A DNA stretch of 33,640 bases, taken from positions 10,769 through 44,408 of the forward strand of contig OMZX01000007.1 in assembly GCA_900315665.1 (NCBI GenBank), given 5' to 3'. Source of the stretch: an uncultured Eubacteriales bacterium. Lineage in GTDB: Bacteria; Bacillota; Clostridia; Lachnospirales; Lachnospiraceae. Shown here piece by piece: positions 16,845 through 23,773 of the stretch (positions are counted from its first letter, which is position 1; every line of letters begins with the position of its first letter). Under the pieces are notes generated by a model. It saw nothing but the letters and a program-made list of their open reading frames with translations. It made no database searches and had not been told where the DNA came from. A program made the translations under genes and the position numbers.

Positions 16845-18086
16845 ATGGACGTTTTAGAGAGATTTATCAATTACGCAAAGATCGACACGCAGTCGAAGGA
16901 GGAAGTCGATAAGGTGCCTTCGACCGAGAAGCAGTTTAATCTCGCGCATCTCCTTGAGAAGGAGCTCCGTGAGATGGGGGCTTCCGATGTGCGGGTGTCG
17001 GAGCATTGCTATGTGTTTGCGCGGATTCCGTCGAATCTTTCGGAGGAAGAGGGAAAAAATGTGCCTAGCTTAGGCTTCATCGCGCATATGGATACTTCGC
17101 CTTCGGCAAGTGGTGAAAATGTAAAGCCTCGGGAAATCAAGAACTATCAGGGCGGAGACATCGTCCTCAATAAAGAGAAAAATATTGTGCTTTCCGAGAA
17201 GACCTTTCCGTATCTCAAGGATGCGGTCGGTTCGGATCTCCTCGTCACAGATGGCACGACGCTGCTTGGGGCCGACGATAAAGCTGGCGATGCCGAGATC
17301 ATGGCGATGGCGGAGTATTTTCTTACGCACCCGGAGGTCAAGCACGGAGAAATCGAACTTGGCTTCACACCGGATGAAGAGGTTGGCATGGGTCCGAGCT
17401 TTTTTGATGTTGCGGATTTCGGCGCGGACGTTGCGTATACCGTCGATGGAGGAACGCTTGGCGAAATCGAGTATGAGAATTTCAATGCTGCCGCCGGGAA
17501 GGTCATCATTCATGGCGTCAATGTGCATCCGGGCTCAGCAAAAGATAAGATGGTGAACGCTTCTCTCGTTGCGATGGAATTTAACGCACTCCTGCCGGAC
17601 TGTACTCCTTCAAACACGGAAGGCTATGAAGGGTTTTTCCATCTTTGTAGTGTGAGCGGAGATGAAACGCTCTGCAAGATGAGTTATATCATCCGGGATC
17701 ATGATCGTGAGAAATTTGAGGAGAAAAAGGAAATCTTCAAGGAGTGTGCGGAAACGCTCAATGAAAAATACCGGCACACAGCGGCCTCTGTCGAGGTTTC
17801 GCTTCGCGATCAGTATTACAACATGAAGGAAAAGATTGATCCGGAGAATATGTATCTCATAGATCAGGCGAAGGAGGCATTCCGAAAAAATGGCGTCGAG
17901 CCGAAGACAGTGCCGATTCGCGGCGGTACGGATGGCGCGCAGCTTAGCTTCAAAGGGCTGCCGTGTCCGAATCTTTCAACCGGCGGCGAAAATTACCACG
18001 GTATTTATGAATATCTGAACATTGATTCTATGCGGAAGATGGTGGAAGTTTTGATTACGCTCGCATCGAATATAAGACAAAAGTGA
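16845..18086 (+). CDS. pepT: Peptidase T (tripeptide aminopeptidase)
   Basis: Cytosolic dinuclear-zinc M20B aminopeptidase that removes the N-terminal residue from tripeptides. At 413 aa it matches family size. Metal-site motifs are present in order: H81 and D83 in [27 protein letters not shown] (bridging Asp), the catalytic Glu pair in [10 protein letters not shown], a later Asp in YTVDGG, and the C-terminal His in [11 protein letters not shown]. The start at 16845 is preferred over an open frame reaching back into metA because ATGGAGGAAACG gives a strong SD and the protein begins with the conserved [15 protein letters not shown]. Followed by a strong hairpin. Confidence 0.96.
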   Translation: MDVLERFINYAKIDTQSKEEVDKVPSTEKQFNLAHLLEKELREMGASDVRVSEHCYVFARIPSNLSEEEGKNVPSLGFIAHMDTSPSASGENVKPREIKNYQGGDIVLNKEKNIVLSEKTFPYLKDAVGSDLLVTDGTTLLGADDKAGDAEIMAMAEYFLTHPEVKHGEIELGFTPDEEVGMGPSFFDVADFGADVAYTVDGGTLGEIEYENFNAAAGKVIIHGVNVHPGSAKDKMVNASLVAMEFNALLPDCTPSNTEGYEGFFHLCSVSGDETLCKMSYIIRDHDREKFEEKKEIFKECAETLNEKYRHTAASVEVSLRDQYYNMKEKIDPENMYLIDQAKEAFRKNGVEPKTVPIRGGTDGAQLSFKGLPCPNLSTGGENYHGIYEYLNIDSMRKMVEVLITLASNIRQK

Positions 18087-18119
18087 TTTGCGTTTTTGAA
18101 ATCTCGAGAATAGAAAACG

Positions 18120-18159
18120 TGTCCCGGCAGTGTCATTTTAGAATGATACTGCCGGGACA
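18120..18159 (+). terminator. Terminator hairpin of pepT
   Basis: TGTCCCGGCAGTGTCATT pairs with AATGATACTGCCGGGACA around a TTAG tetraloop, with a single G-U pair that is stable only in plus-strand RNA. A moderately T-rich tail (TGTCTTCTTTA) follows. It lies 34 nt after the pepT stop. Confidence 0.8.
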
Positions 18160-18181
18160 TGTCTTCTTTACTACAGATTTC

Positions 18182-18220
18182 AAAAAAGAACCGGCATCAG
18201 ATTCGATACCGGTTCTTTGC
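18182..18220 (-). terminator. Minus-strand intrinsic terminator with no upstream gene
   Basis: On the minus strand AAAGAACCGGTATC-6 nt-GATGCCGGTTCTTT is followed by TTTT. The only non-Watson-Crick pair is U-G on the minus strand but an A-C mismatch on the plus strand, so it has been selected as minus-strand RNA. No minus-strand protein gene lies upstream of it within 2 kb, which implies a non-coding minus-strand transcript. Confidence 0.6.
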
Positions 18221-18222
18221 AA

Positions 18223-18727
18223 TCATGCTATTACACTTTAACAAAACGTCTATCTTAAAAACAACAGTTACAAATGTTCAAAACCAAGATCAATAAGTTA
18301 CCAATTGCAATTTATAAATCTATAGGAACGAAATAGCTTTGTGCTACCTGAACTGGATCAACAGGGTAAACTCTTCATACACAACATGATCTTTTTTTAC
18401 GATAATATCTCATGCTTCTGAAGCGTTTTCTGAAGAAACAATCCGTATAAACAGAAAACCAATCCTACTGAAAGGCAACCTGTAAATTTATGAATTCATC
18501 AGAAGCTGTGAGATATTATCGTCTGACTGTGCTGGAACCATCGGTCTATACCTCACTTTCTATTGAATTGCCCTGACTTCTGTCAGCTTTCATGTCATAC
18601 CTCAAAGCACCTTTCTCTTCGGTGATTTTTCGTTAGTACGACATTTCTTTTAACTATCTAGAGCTTACCACATAAAAGAAATTTTGTAAACATATAAAAT
18701 AAAGAAATTTTTTCTATGAATCAATGT
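18223..18727. ncRNA. AT-rich non-coding region with structured-RNA signals, strand uncertain
   Basis: The 684-nt gap 18087-18770 has no ORF of useful size on either strand and is far more AT-rich than its surroundings. Its core is a long inverted repeat, ACGATAATATCTCA-T-GCTTCTGA at 18399-18421 against TCAGAAGC-TG-TGAGATATTATCGT at 18499-18522 (14 bp, small bulge, 8 bp). A further stem GTTTTCTG/CAGAAAAC lies in its loop, and an outer stem CAGGGTAA/TTGCCCTG (18362-18369 with 18568-18575) encloses it. A minus-strand terminator lies on the left. The rod-like outer-stem/bubble/inner-stem form recalls 6S RNA, and in proteobacteria ssrS adjoins the 5-formyl-THF cyclo-ligase gene, as the region does here. 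That link is analogy only. It could also be a decayed mobile element. Confidence 0.4.
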
Positions 18728-18733
18728 TATAAT
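18725..18733 (+). promoter_or_regulatory. Extended -10 promoter element before the cyclo-ligase gene
   Basis: TGTTATAAT, an extended consensus -10 box, lies 38 nt before the start codon at 18771. The -35 region is A/T-rich without a clear TTGACA. Confidence 0.6.
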
Positions 18734-18770
18734 ATGTAAAAGAAAATTTTGGATGATGGAGTGAAAAGCT

Positions 18771-19418
18771 ATGGAGAAGAGTAAACTCAGGAAGGCAGTG
18801 AAGCTAGAGGCGGCGGGGCTGACGGAGGAGTATCGGGCAATGGCTGATGGGCAGATTTTGACGCGGCTTTTATTGCATCCGATGTTTCAAGAGGTAGATT
18901 CGATCTTCTGTTATGTCAATACGGAAGGGGAGCCGGCGACGCGGGAAATTCTTGAGACTGCTTGGCAGATGAACAAACTTGTGACGGTGCCGCGGTGTAT
19001 TCCGGGACCGGAGCGCCGGATGGAAGCGGTTGAGATTCATTCTTTTGATGATCTCAAGCCCGGGACGATGGGGATTCTCGAGCCGGTGGACGGACTGCCG
19101 GTGGTTGATGCCTATAAAATCTCGATGGCCATCGTTCCCTGTGTGGCAGCAGACAGGTTCGGCGGAAGGCTTGGTCATGGCGCAGGCTATTATGATCGGT
19201 TTTTACATGGGCAAAGCATGTATACCTTCTGCCTCTGCTATGAAAAGCTTCTCCAGCGTGAGATTCCGATGGAAGCGACAGATGTCCGGATGCAATATGT
19301 TGTCACGGAGGATAAAATCTACAGAGGTACGAAGGATGGTGTAGGCATTAAAGAGCAGCTTCGTGATGAGGACGAGATGAAAGGACTTCTTGGCAAGATC
19401 CGGAGACTTTTTTCTTGA
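18771..19418 (+). CDS. 5-formyltetrahydrofolate cyclo-ligase
   Basis: ATP-dependent cytosolic enzyme (ygfA/MTHFS family) that returns 5-formyl-THF to the active folate pool as 5,10-methenyl-THF. The 215-aa product has the basic N-terminal ATP-binding start (KSKLRKAVK-like), the substrate strand YVNTEGEPATREI, KLVTVPRC and the family signature GRLGHGAGYYDRFL. A C-terminal tail of about 25 residues after the last conserved segment is lineage-specific. GGAG precedes the ATG at good spacing, with an extended -10 box just upstream. A REP-like element separates it from cobB. Confidence 0.93.
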   Translation: MEKSKLRKAVKLEAAGLTEEYRAMADGQILTRLLLHPMFQEVDSIFCYVNTEGEPATREILETAWQMNKLVTVPRCIPGPERRMEAVEIHSFDDLKPGTMGILEPVDGLPVVDAYKISMAIVPCVAADRFGGRLGHGAGYYDRFLHGQSMYTFCLCYEKLLQREIPMEATDVRMQYVVTEDKIYRGTKDGVGIKEQLRDEDEMKGLLGKIRRLFS

Positions 19419-19420
19419 AA

Positions 19421-19442
19421 GTGACACTGTCCCCGGTGTCAC
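19421..19442. repeat. REP-like inverted repeat GTGACAC...GTGTCAC
   Basis: Perfect 7-bp arms around TGTCCCCG, 3 nt after the cyclo-ligase stop codon. The inner GTCCCCGGTGTCA is identical to part of the 22061-22166 element, so this is probably a partial copy. Confidence 0.6.
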
Positions 19443-19481
19443 AAAGTTGATGGCATTCAAGGCGATGGGAAGGAGACACAA

Positions 19482-20222
19482 ATGAAGGAATCGTGGCAGG
19501 AACTTAAGGATATGATTGATGCGGCGCATTATATCGTGTTTTTCGGCGGCGCCGGTGTATCGACGGAAAGCGGAATTCCGGATTTTCGTTCGCAAGACGG
19601 ACTCTATAACATGAAGTATAAATTTCCGCCAGAGGAAATCATTTCCCATAGCTTTTTCGAGCGGAATCCGGAGGAGTTCTATCGCTTTTATAAGGATCGA
19701 ATGCTTGCACCGGATGCGAAGCCAAACAAGGCCCATCTTGCACTTGCAAAGCTGGAGCAGGAGGGAAAGCTGAAGGCAGTCATTACGCAGAATATCGATG
19801 GCCTGCATCAGAAGGCAGGCAGCAAGGCAGTGTATGAGCTGCATGGCTCGGTGCTCCGGAACTACTGCATGAATTGCGGGAAGTTCTTCGACGAGGAGTA
19901 TGTGCTGCATTCCGACGGCATCCCGAAATGTGATGCCTGCGGCGGCACGATTAAGCCGGATGTTGTGCTCTATGAAGAGGGACTTGATTCCCATACGATT
20001 AATGCATCCATCCGGCACATCGAGCGTGCGGATCTCATGATCGTCGGCGGAACGTCGCTCGTCGTGTATCCGGCCGCCGGGCTTCTCGATTATTTCAATC
20101 ACGGAAACGGGCATAAGCTCGTGCTGATCAACAAGTCTTCGACAGCGCGGGATGGCATGGCTGACCTCATTATCCAGGATCCGATCGGCGAGGTGCTTGG
20201 CACCGTCATCGGGACCGATTAA
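19482..20222 (+). CDS. cobB: NAD-dependent protein deacylase, sirtuin family
   Basis: Removes acetyl or acyl groups from protein lysines using NAD. The 246-aa sirtuin core is complete: the NAD loop GAGVSTESGIPDFRS, the catalytic QNIDGLHQKAG and HGS segment (YELHGSVLRNYC), a zinc ribbon with CxxC pairs (CMNCGKFF and CDACGG), and the C-terminal Rossmann motif GGTSLVVYPAAGL. It is close to bacterial CobB/SrtN forms. GAAGGAGA precedes the ATG. Its stop codon overlaps the stop codon of the convergent pseudouridine-synthase gene by 4 bp, leaving no room for an intergenic terminator. Confidence 0.95.
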   Translation: MKESWQELKDMIDAAHYIVFFGGAGVSTESGIPDFRSQDGLYNMKYKFPPEEIISHSFFERNPEEFYRFYKDRMLAPDAKPNKAHLALAKLEQEGKLKAVITQNIDGLHQKAGSKAVYELHGSVLRNYCMNCGKFFDEEYVLHSDGIPKCDACGGTIKPDVVLYEEGLDSHTINASIRHIERADLMIVGGTSLVVYPAAGLLDYFNHGNGHKLVLINKSSTARDGMADLIIQDPIGEVLGTVIGTD

Positions 20223-21304
20223 ACCGTGAGAAATGAGTGAATATCTTCAGGGAGCGGAGTCTCAAAGTGAAGCGACTTGCCGGTGATTGGATGCCGGAGG
20301 TCGAGAGAGAAGCTGTGCAATGCTTGCCGGGGAAGGCGGGTATCCTCCGGGTTATAAAGGAAGTCACCGAGCAGCGGATGCCCGACGGAGGACATGTGCA
20401 CGCGGATCTGGTGTGTGCGGCCGGTGCCTAGTCGAAGCTGGAGAAGCGAGACATTTTTATCAGGAAAATAGCGGAGAAGGGTGAGATGCGTAACGGCATA
20501 CTCACCCTTTTCGTAATTAATCTCTCTCTGCAGCACGGATCCTTCCACCCTCGCAATCGGCCGGACGATCGTCGCATAGCCTGCATGACAGTAAATTCCC
20601 GGCAGATCCTTCTCTGTGAGATCCTGCACATCGCCTTCCGCCAGCGCGAGATACGTCCGATGAATTTCCCGCCGCGCGATCATGTCATCCAGTAGACACG
20701 CAGACAGCATATTTTTCGCCATGATCATGAGCCCGCTCGTGTCCCGGTCCAGCCGGTTCACGACGCGGTTTACATAATGCTTACATCCGCATTCTTCCCG
20801 CATGTGGTACGCAAAAGCGTTTGATACGGTATCCCGGTAGTGCTCCATCGACGGGTGCACGGGCATGCCGGCCGGCTTGTTGATGACGGCGAAATCCTCA
20901 TCTTCGTAGACGATTTCAAGAGAAAGCTTCGCGGCCTCCACCTTCGGGCTGTCCTCTGTTTCGAGAAGCCTGATCGTGAGTTCGTCACCTTTAGACAGCA
21001 GATCAATCATCCGGACCGGCTGTCCATTTCTGAAGACGCCGGCACTGCTGATAGCAGATGTCATTTTGTATTCGCCCGGAAAGCAATCCTGGTCAAAGTT
21101 CTGCATAAGATCAGCATCATGATCTGCTGTAGACGAAGCATCGGATTTTTGGGATGCTACGGTTCTTTTAAGCGGAGGCAAGATGCTTGTTCGGATCAGA
21201 TGCGAAAGAACGGCATGGGAATAGCCCATGCCGCGAAGATATGCCTCCACTGTGATTGGCTCAGAGGCATCATATTTATATTGAAGAACGCGAAGATTTT
21301 CCAT
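20219..21304 (-). CDS. RluA-family pseudouridine synthase
   Basis: Predicted to convert specific uridines in rRNA (or tRNA) to pseudouridine. The catalytic Asp sits in VNRLDRDTSGLMIMAKN. LEIVYEDEDFAVINKPAGMPVHPS, RTHQIRVH and GHPLLGDFLY are the other family blocks. The N-terminal part (residues 1-100) resembles an S4-like RNA-binding domain (YLRGMGYSHAVLSHLI ... GDELTI), but it is split by an insertion of about 40 aa rich in Ser, Asp and Gln (about residues 48-88). At 361 aa it is longer than the typical 300-325. It follows rfbC on the same strand across a terminator hairpin and is convergent with cobB. The exact subfamily (RluC, RluD or other) is uncertain. Confidence 0.9.
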   Translation of the reverse strand: MENLRVLQYKYDASEPITVEAYLRGMGYSHAVLSHLIRTSILPPLKRTVASQKSDASSTADHDADLMQNFDQDCFPGEYKMTSAISSAGVFRNGQPVRMIDLLSKGDELTIRLLETEDSPKVEAAKLSLEIVYEDEDFAVINKPAGMPVHPSMEHYRDTVSNAFAYHMREECGCKHYVNRVVNRLDRDTSGLMIMAKNMLSACLLDDMIARREIHRTYLALAEGDVQDLTEKDLPGIYCHAGYATIVRPIARVEGSVLQREINYEKGEYAVTHLTLLRYFPDKNVSLLQLRLGTGRTHQIRVHMSSVGHPLLGDFLYNPEDTRLPRQALHSFSLDLRHPITGKSLHFETPLPEDIHSFLTV

Positions 21305-21315
21305 CCGTTTGCTAT

Positions 21316-21345
21316 GAAGAAGGCGACCGGATCAAGCCGGCCGCC
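21316..21345 (-). terminator. Terminator of rfbC
   Basis: Minus-strand hairpin GGCGGCCGG-CTTGAT-CCGGTCGCC (21337-21345 with 21322-21330) followed by TTCTTC. The one G-U pair is compatible only with minus-strand RNA. It lies between rfbC and the pseudouridine-synthase gene, so the latter depends on read-through or its own start. Confidence 0.65.
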
Positions 21346-21358
21346 ATAGGCATTATAC

Positions 21359-21967
21359 TTAGAAATTAAAATGGAACGTATCCTTGAGGGTCGCCCACTT
21401 CTGATCCTTGTCAGAAAGATTCAGCGCGGTGCCGTCATCAAGGGCATAACCGTCAGCAACCGGTGAGCCCGGATAGCTGCCCACGAGGTGCGGCCACTGA
21501 ATATTGATTTCCGGATCATTCCATGCAAGGCCGGATTCATCACCCGGATGCCAGAAATCCGTCACCTTATAGCAGAACTCCGCAACATCCGAAAGCACAA
21601 GGAAACCATGCGCGAAGCCTTCTGAAATATAAAACTGCTTCTTATTCTCTTCCGTCAGCTCGACGCCAAAATACTGCCCGTAGGTCTTTGAACCGGTACG
21701 GAGATCGACCGCAACATCATACACACTTCCCCGAATCACACGAACCAGCTTCCCCTGCGGATACTGCTTCTGAAAATGAAGCCCGCGGAGAACGCCCTTC
21801 GTCGACATCGACTGGTTATCCTGCACGAACTTCATGTCGAGTCCCGCTTCGTGCATATCCTTCTCATTCCAGGTTTCCATAAAATAGCCGCGGTTATCGC
21901 CATGTACCGTCGGCTCAATGATATAAAGGCCCTCAATCGGCGCCTTCGTGACTTTAATCTGTCCCAT
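21359..21967 (-). CDS. rfbC: dTDP-4-dehydrorhamnose 3,5-epimerase
   Basis: Epimerises dTDP-4-keto-6-deoxyglucose at C3 and C5 on the way to dTDP-L-rhamnose for cell-surface glycans. The 202-aa cupin has the conserved VLRGLHFQ (catalytic His), VDLRTGSKTYG and EGFAHGFLVLSD blocks, and length is slightly above the usual 180-190. GGGAG precedes the ATG. It stands apart from other rhamnose genes: rfbA, rfbB and rfbD are not in this window, and the polysaccharide operon lies about 6 kb away. The product could feed that operon with rhamnose (inference). Confidence 0.94.
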   Translation of the reverse strand: MGQIKVTKAPIEGLYIIEPTVHGDNRGYFMETWNEKDMHEAGLDMKFVQDNQSMSTKGVLRGLHFQKQYPQGKLVRVIRGSVYDVAVDLRTGSKTYGQYFGVELTEENKKQFYISEGFAHGFLVLSDVAEFCYKVTDFWHPGDESGLAWNDPEINIQWPHLVGSYPGSPVADGYALDDGTALNLSDKDQKWATLKDTFHFNF

Positions 21968-22060
21968 GATTTACTCCCGATTTAAATTTTTATTCCAATG
22001 CTTACACAAACGTATGCCGGGAAACATTATAAGACGGAAGCGGCAAAAAAGCCATACCGA

Positions 22061-22166
22061 AAGTTGACACCGGGGACGGTTCTCTCTGTCAGCTTTTTCG
22101 TTAAAAAATACATTTTGCAATGCTGCTTCAAAAGCTGACAGAGAGAACCGTCCCCGGTGTCAACTT
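22061..22166. repeat. Large perfect inverted repeat (37-bp arms), REP/BIME-like
   Basis: The arms 22061-22097 and 22130-22166 are perfect reverse complements over 37 bp, with a 32-nt AT-rich loop. They contain TTGACACCGGGGACGGTTCT and CTGTCAGCT. The element sits between the divergent rfbC and fur genes, so it does not terminate either one. Related pieces occur at 8097, 16787 and 19421. No transposase lies inside. It resembles non-autonomous REP-like elements moved by Y1 transposases in other bacteria (inference). Confidence 0.85.
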
Positions 22167-22206
22167 AAAATTTTACAAAAAAATGAAAATGCAGCGCGGA
22201 TTTTAC

Positions 22207-22235
22207 TTGACATAAAGCCGCGTAACGACTAAAAT
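22207..22235 (+). promoter_or_regulatory. Sigma-A promoter of fur
   Basis: Perfect TTGACA (22207-22212), 17-nt spacer and TAAAAT (22230-22235). The predicted transcription start is about 22242, at the edge of the Fur box. Confidence 0.88.
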
Positions 22236-22244
22236 AACATTGAA

Positions 22245-22261
22245 TTGATAATAATTATCAA
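22245..22261. promoter_or_regulatory. Fur box (7-1-7 operator) over the start site
   Basis: TTGATAATAATTATCAA contains TGATAAT-A-ATTATCA, exactly the Fur consensus of Bacillus-type regulators. It overlaps the predicted transcription start, so the bound regulator would block initiation, giving autoregulation of the fur gene and, with read-through, the rubrerythrin gene. A PerR box would read TTATAATxATTATAA, so this matches Fur better. Confidence 0.85.
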
Positions 22262-22290
22262 TTTCAAAAACAAGTTATCCGAGAGGGGAC

Positions 22291-22346
22291 AAAGCAGTCC
22301 GGAAAGAGCAGCGCGACCAGAGTATATGGCAAAGCGATCCGGAAAG
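22291..22346 (+). repeat. Short direct repeat in the fur leader
   Basis: AAAGCAGTCCGGAAAG (22291-22306) recurs as AAAGCGATCCGGAAAG (22331-22346), with 14 of 16 bases identical. It lies in the 130-nt leader between the Fur box and the fur start codon. Function unknown. Confidence 0.4.
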
Positions 22347-22391
22347 GCGGAACAGTCAAAACGTAAAGCGAAGCAGTCGAAAGGGAAGACG

Positions 22392-22775
22392 ATGAAGTAT
22401 TCTAGGCAGAGAGAAGAGGTTATGCATGCAATTGAGGAGCATCATGACCATCCCACTGCGGATCAGATCTATGCGGAGCTCCGGGACCAGGATCCGACGA
22501 TCAGTCTCGCAACCGTATACCGAAATCTGAAGTTCCTTTCCGAGCAGGGAAAGATTCAGAAGTTAAGCTTCATCGCCGGTGCAGATCATTTTGATCCGAA
22601 CATGGAGAGACATAGCCATTTCGTCTGTGAGCATTGTGGACGAATCTATGATCTTCCGGCACAGACGGAGGAAACGCTTGACGAAGAGGCGGCTCCCTAC
22701 GCACCGGGAAAGATCACCGGTCATGATCTTGTCTTTCATGGGATCTGCGAGGCTTGTGAGAAGTCCTTCGGATGA
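22392..22775 (+). CDS. fur: Fur/PerR-family metalloregulator
   Basis: 127-aa DNA-binding repressor that senses iron or, if PerR-like, peroxide. It has the winged-helix part (HPTADQIYAEL, ISLATVYRNLKFL) and a metal-binding dimer domain. Zinc Cys pairs are CEHCG and CEAC. Regulatory-site ligands H (HHDHP), D (HFDP), H-x-H (RHSHF) and D (IYD) are all kept. Ligands alone do not separate Fur from PerR; the operator is a Fur consensus, while the neighbouring rubrerythrin is a typical PerR target. The start at 22392 (MKYSRQRE) matches the family N-terminus and follows AAGGGAAG. The upstream in-frame ATG at 22326 would add a Lys-rich 22-aa tail and lacks an SD. Confidence 0.9.
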   Translation: MKYSRQREEVMHAIEEHHDHPTADQIYAELRDQDPTISLATVYRNLKFLSEQGKIQKLSFIAGADHFDPNMERHSHFVCEHCGRIYDLPAQTEETLDEEAAPYAPGKITGHDLVFHGICEACEKSFG

Positions 22776-22803
22776 TGTGAACACTTGGTAGTACTAAACA
22801 TTT

Positions 22804-22817
22804 GCGGCAGCTGCCGC
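22804..22817. repeat. 14-bp palindrome before the rubrerythrin SD
   Basis: GCGGCAGCTGCCGC is a perfect palindrome ending just before the AAAGGAG SD of the rubrerythrin gene. It may fold as a stem between the two coding regions or bind a protein. There is no T-tract for termination. Confidence 0.45.
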
Positions 22818-22836
22818 GGAAAAGGAGATTTATCAT

Positions 22837-23382
22837 ATGAAGACTTGGGTATGTTCAGTTTGCGGCTATGTTTTTGAGGGCGAGAATCCGCCGGAGAAGT
22901 GCCCGGTATGTAAGGCACCTGCTTCCAAGTTTGTCCTTCAGGAGGAGGGCGAGATGACCTGGGCAGCAGAGCATGTGATCGGTGTTGCAGCCGATGCTCC
23001 GGAAGACATCAAGAAGGATCTTCGTTCTAACTTCGAGGGCGAGTGTTCCGAGGTCGGCATGTATCTTGCGATGTCCAGAGCTGCCTTCCGCGAGGGTTAT
23101 CCTGAGGTTGGTGAATATTATAGAACGGCTGCTTTCGAAGAGGCTGAGCATGCTGCTAAGTTCGCAGAGCTTCTCGGCGAGTGCGTATCTGCTTCTACGA
23201 AGGAGAACCTGACCGTTCGTGTTAAGGCTGAGAATGGCGCTACAGCCGGCAAGGTTGATCTTGCAAAGAGAGCAAAGGAGCTGAATCTTGATGCGATTCA
23301 TGATACCGTTCATGAGATGGCACGTGACGAGGCTAGACACGGCAAGGCATTTGCAGGTCTTCTCAAGAGATATTTTGGTTGA
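22837..23382 (+). CDS. Reverse rubrerythrin (N-terminal rubredoxin, C-terminal ferritin-like domain)
   Basis: Peroxide- and oxygen-detoxifying enzyme of anaerobes that reduces H2O2 at a di-iron centre. The 181-aa protein has a rubredoxin-like Fe(Cys)4 site at the N-terminus (C6, C9, C22, C25 in CSVCGYVF and CPVCKAP) followed by a four-helix ferritin-like domain with the di-iron ligands in [21 protein letters not shown] and DEARHGKAF. In classical rubrerythrins the order is the opposite; this order is that of the clostridial 'reverse' type. AAAAGGAG precedes the ATG at ideal spacing. It follows fur by 61 nt with no terminator between, so it is probably under the Fur box. Confidence 0.93.
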   Translation: MKTWVCSVCGYVFEGENPPEKCPVCKAPASKFVLQEEGEMTWAAEHVIGVAADAPEDIKKDLRSNFEGECSEVGMYLAMSRAAFREGYPEVGEYYRTAAFEEAEHAAKFAELLGECVSASTKENLTVRVKAENGATAGKVDLAKRAKELNLDAIHDTVHEMARDEARHGKAFAGLLKRYFG

Positions 23383-23393
23383 TTGTCGGTTGT

Positions 23394-23427
23394 AGGAAGA
23401 CACTAAAGAGCGCTCGCTTGTCTTCTT
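23394..23427 (+). terminator. Possible weak terminator after rubrerythrin
   Basis: GAAGACA/TGTCTTC stem around a loop with the self-complementary GAGCGCTC, 14 nt after the stop codon. The tail is not T-rich, so it may be a 3'-end stabiliser. Confidence 0.35.
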
Positions 23428-23449
23428 ATGAGAAACGTAGGTTGATGAT

Positions 23450-23530
23450 ATGAAGTGGCATAAGCGTTTTGCAATCCTTACCTGCATTGCCTTCGCGCTC
23501 TGCATGTATACAGGACATAAGCATCTATAA
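23450..23530 (+). CDS. Possible 26-aa membrane microprotein
   Basis: Small reading frame encoding a peptide with a positive start (MKWHKR), one hydrophobic stretch (FAILTCIAFALCMY) and a basic end (TGHKHL), the shape of a single-span membrane peptide or toxin-like microprotein. It sits between rubrerythrin and a long hairpin, in the same transcription direction. The SD is poor (GTAGGTTG upstream), so translation is uncertain. No homologue recognised. Confidence 0.35.
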   Translation: MKWHKRFAILTCIAFALCMYTGHKHL

Positions 23531-23544
23531 AAAGCCGCCGGTAC

Positions 23545-23620
23545 ATTCCGGCATCGAAGAAGTGGCCCTGCCGCTAGCAGTTAAATGCTAACGGCAGGGC
23601 CATTTCTTCGATGTCGGAAT
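23545..23620 (+). terminator. Long hairpin ending the fur-rubrerythrin transcript
   Basis: 29-nt arms (23545-23573 and 23592-23620) pair with only two G-U positions, both stable in plus-strand RNA only, around an 18-nt loop that itself contains AGCA/TGCT. It begins 15 nt after the small ORF. The tail ATTTGTCGG is not T-rich, so it may act as a stable 3' end rather than a classic terminator. The rest of the gap to gpmI holds a promoter. Confidence 0.7.
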
Positions 23621-23670
23621 ATTTGTCGGAATAATAGATATATTTCTTGCGGGATTCAGAGATATGTACA

Positions 23671-23699
23671 TTGACGGAATTTTCAATTTATTATAAACT
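23671..23699 (+). promoter_or_regulatory. Promoter of gpmI
   Basis: TTGACG (23671-23676), 17-nt AT-rich spacer and TAAACT (23694-23699), about 75 nt before the gpmI start. Confidence 0.65.
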
Positions 23700-23773
23700 A
23701 TTCTACACTGTGGGCTCAGAATGCGCAGTGTAAGCATTGGCATAGGATAGCGAAGTATGGAGAGGAGCAGTTT

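Noticed and set aside
18223-18727. CRISPR array, tracrRNA or retron in the AT-rich gap
   Set aside because: There are no regularly spaced repeats, no cas genes and no reverse transcriptase nearby. Only inverted repeats and a terminator are visible.
22326-22391. Longer Fur with a Lys-rich N-terminal tail
   Set aside because: No SD before ATG 22326. The family N-terminus MKYSRQRE at 22392 has one, and the extra part lies in a leader with short direct repeats.
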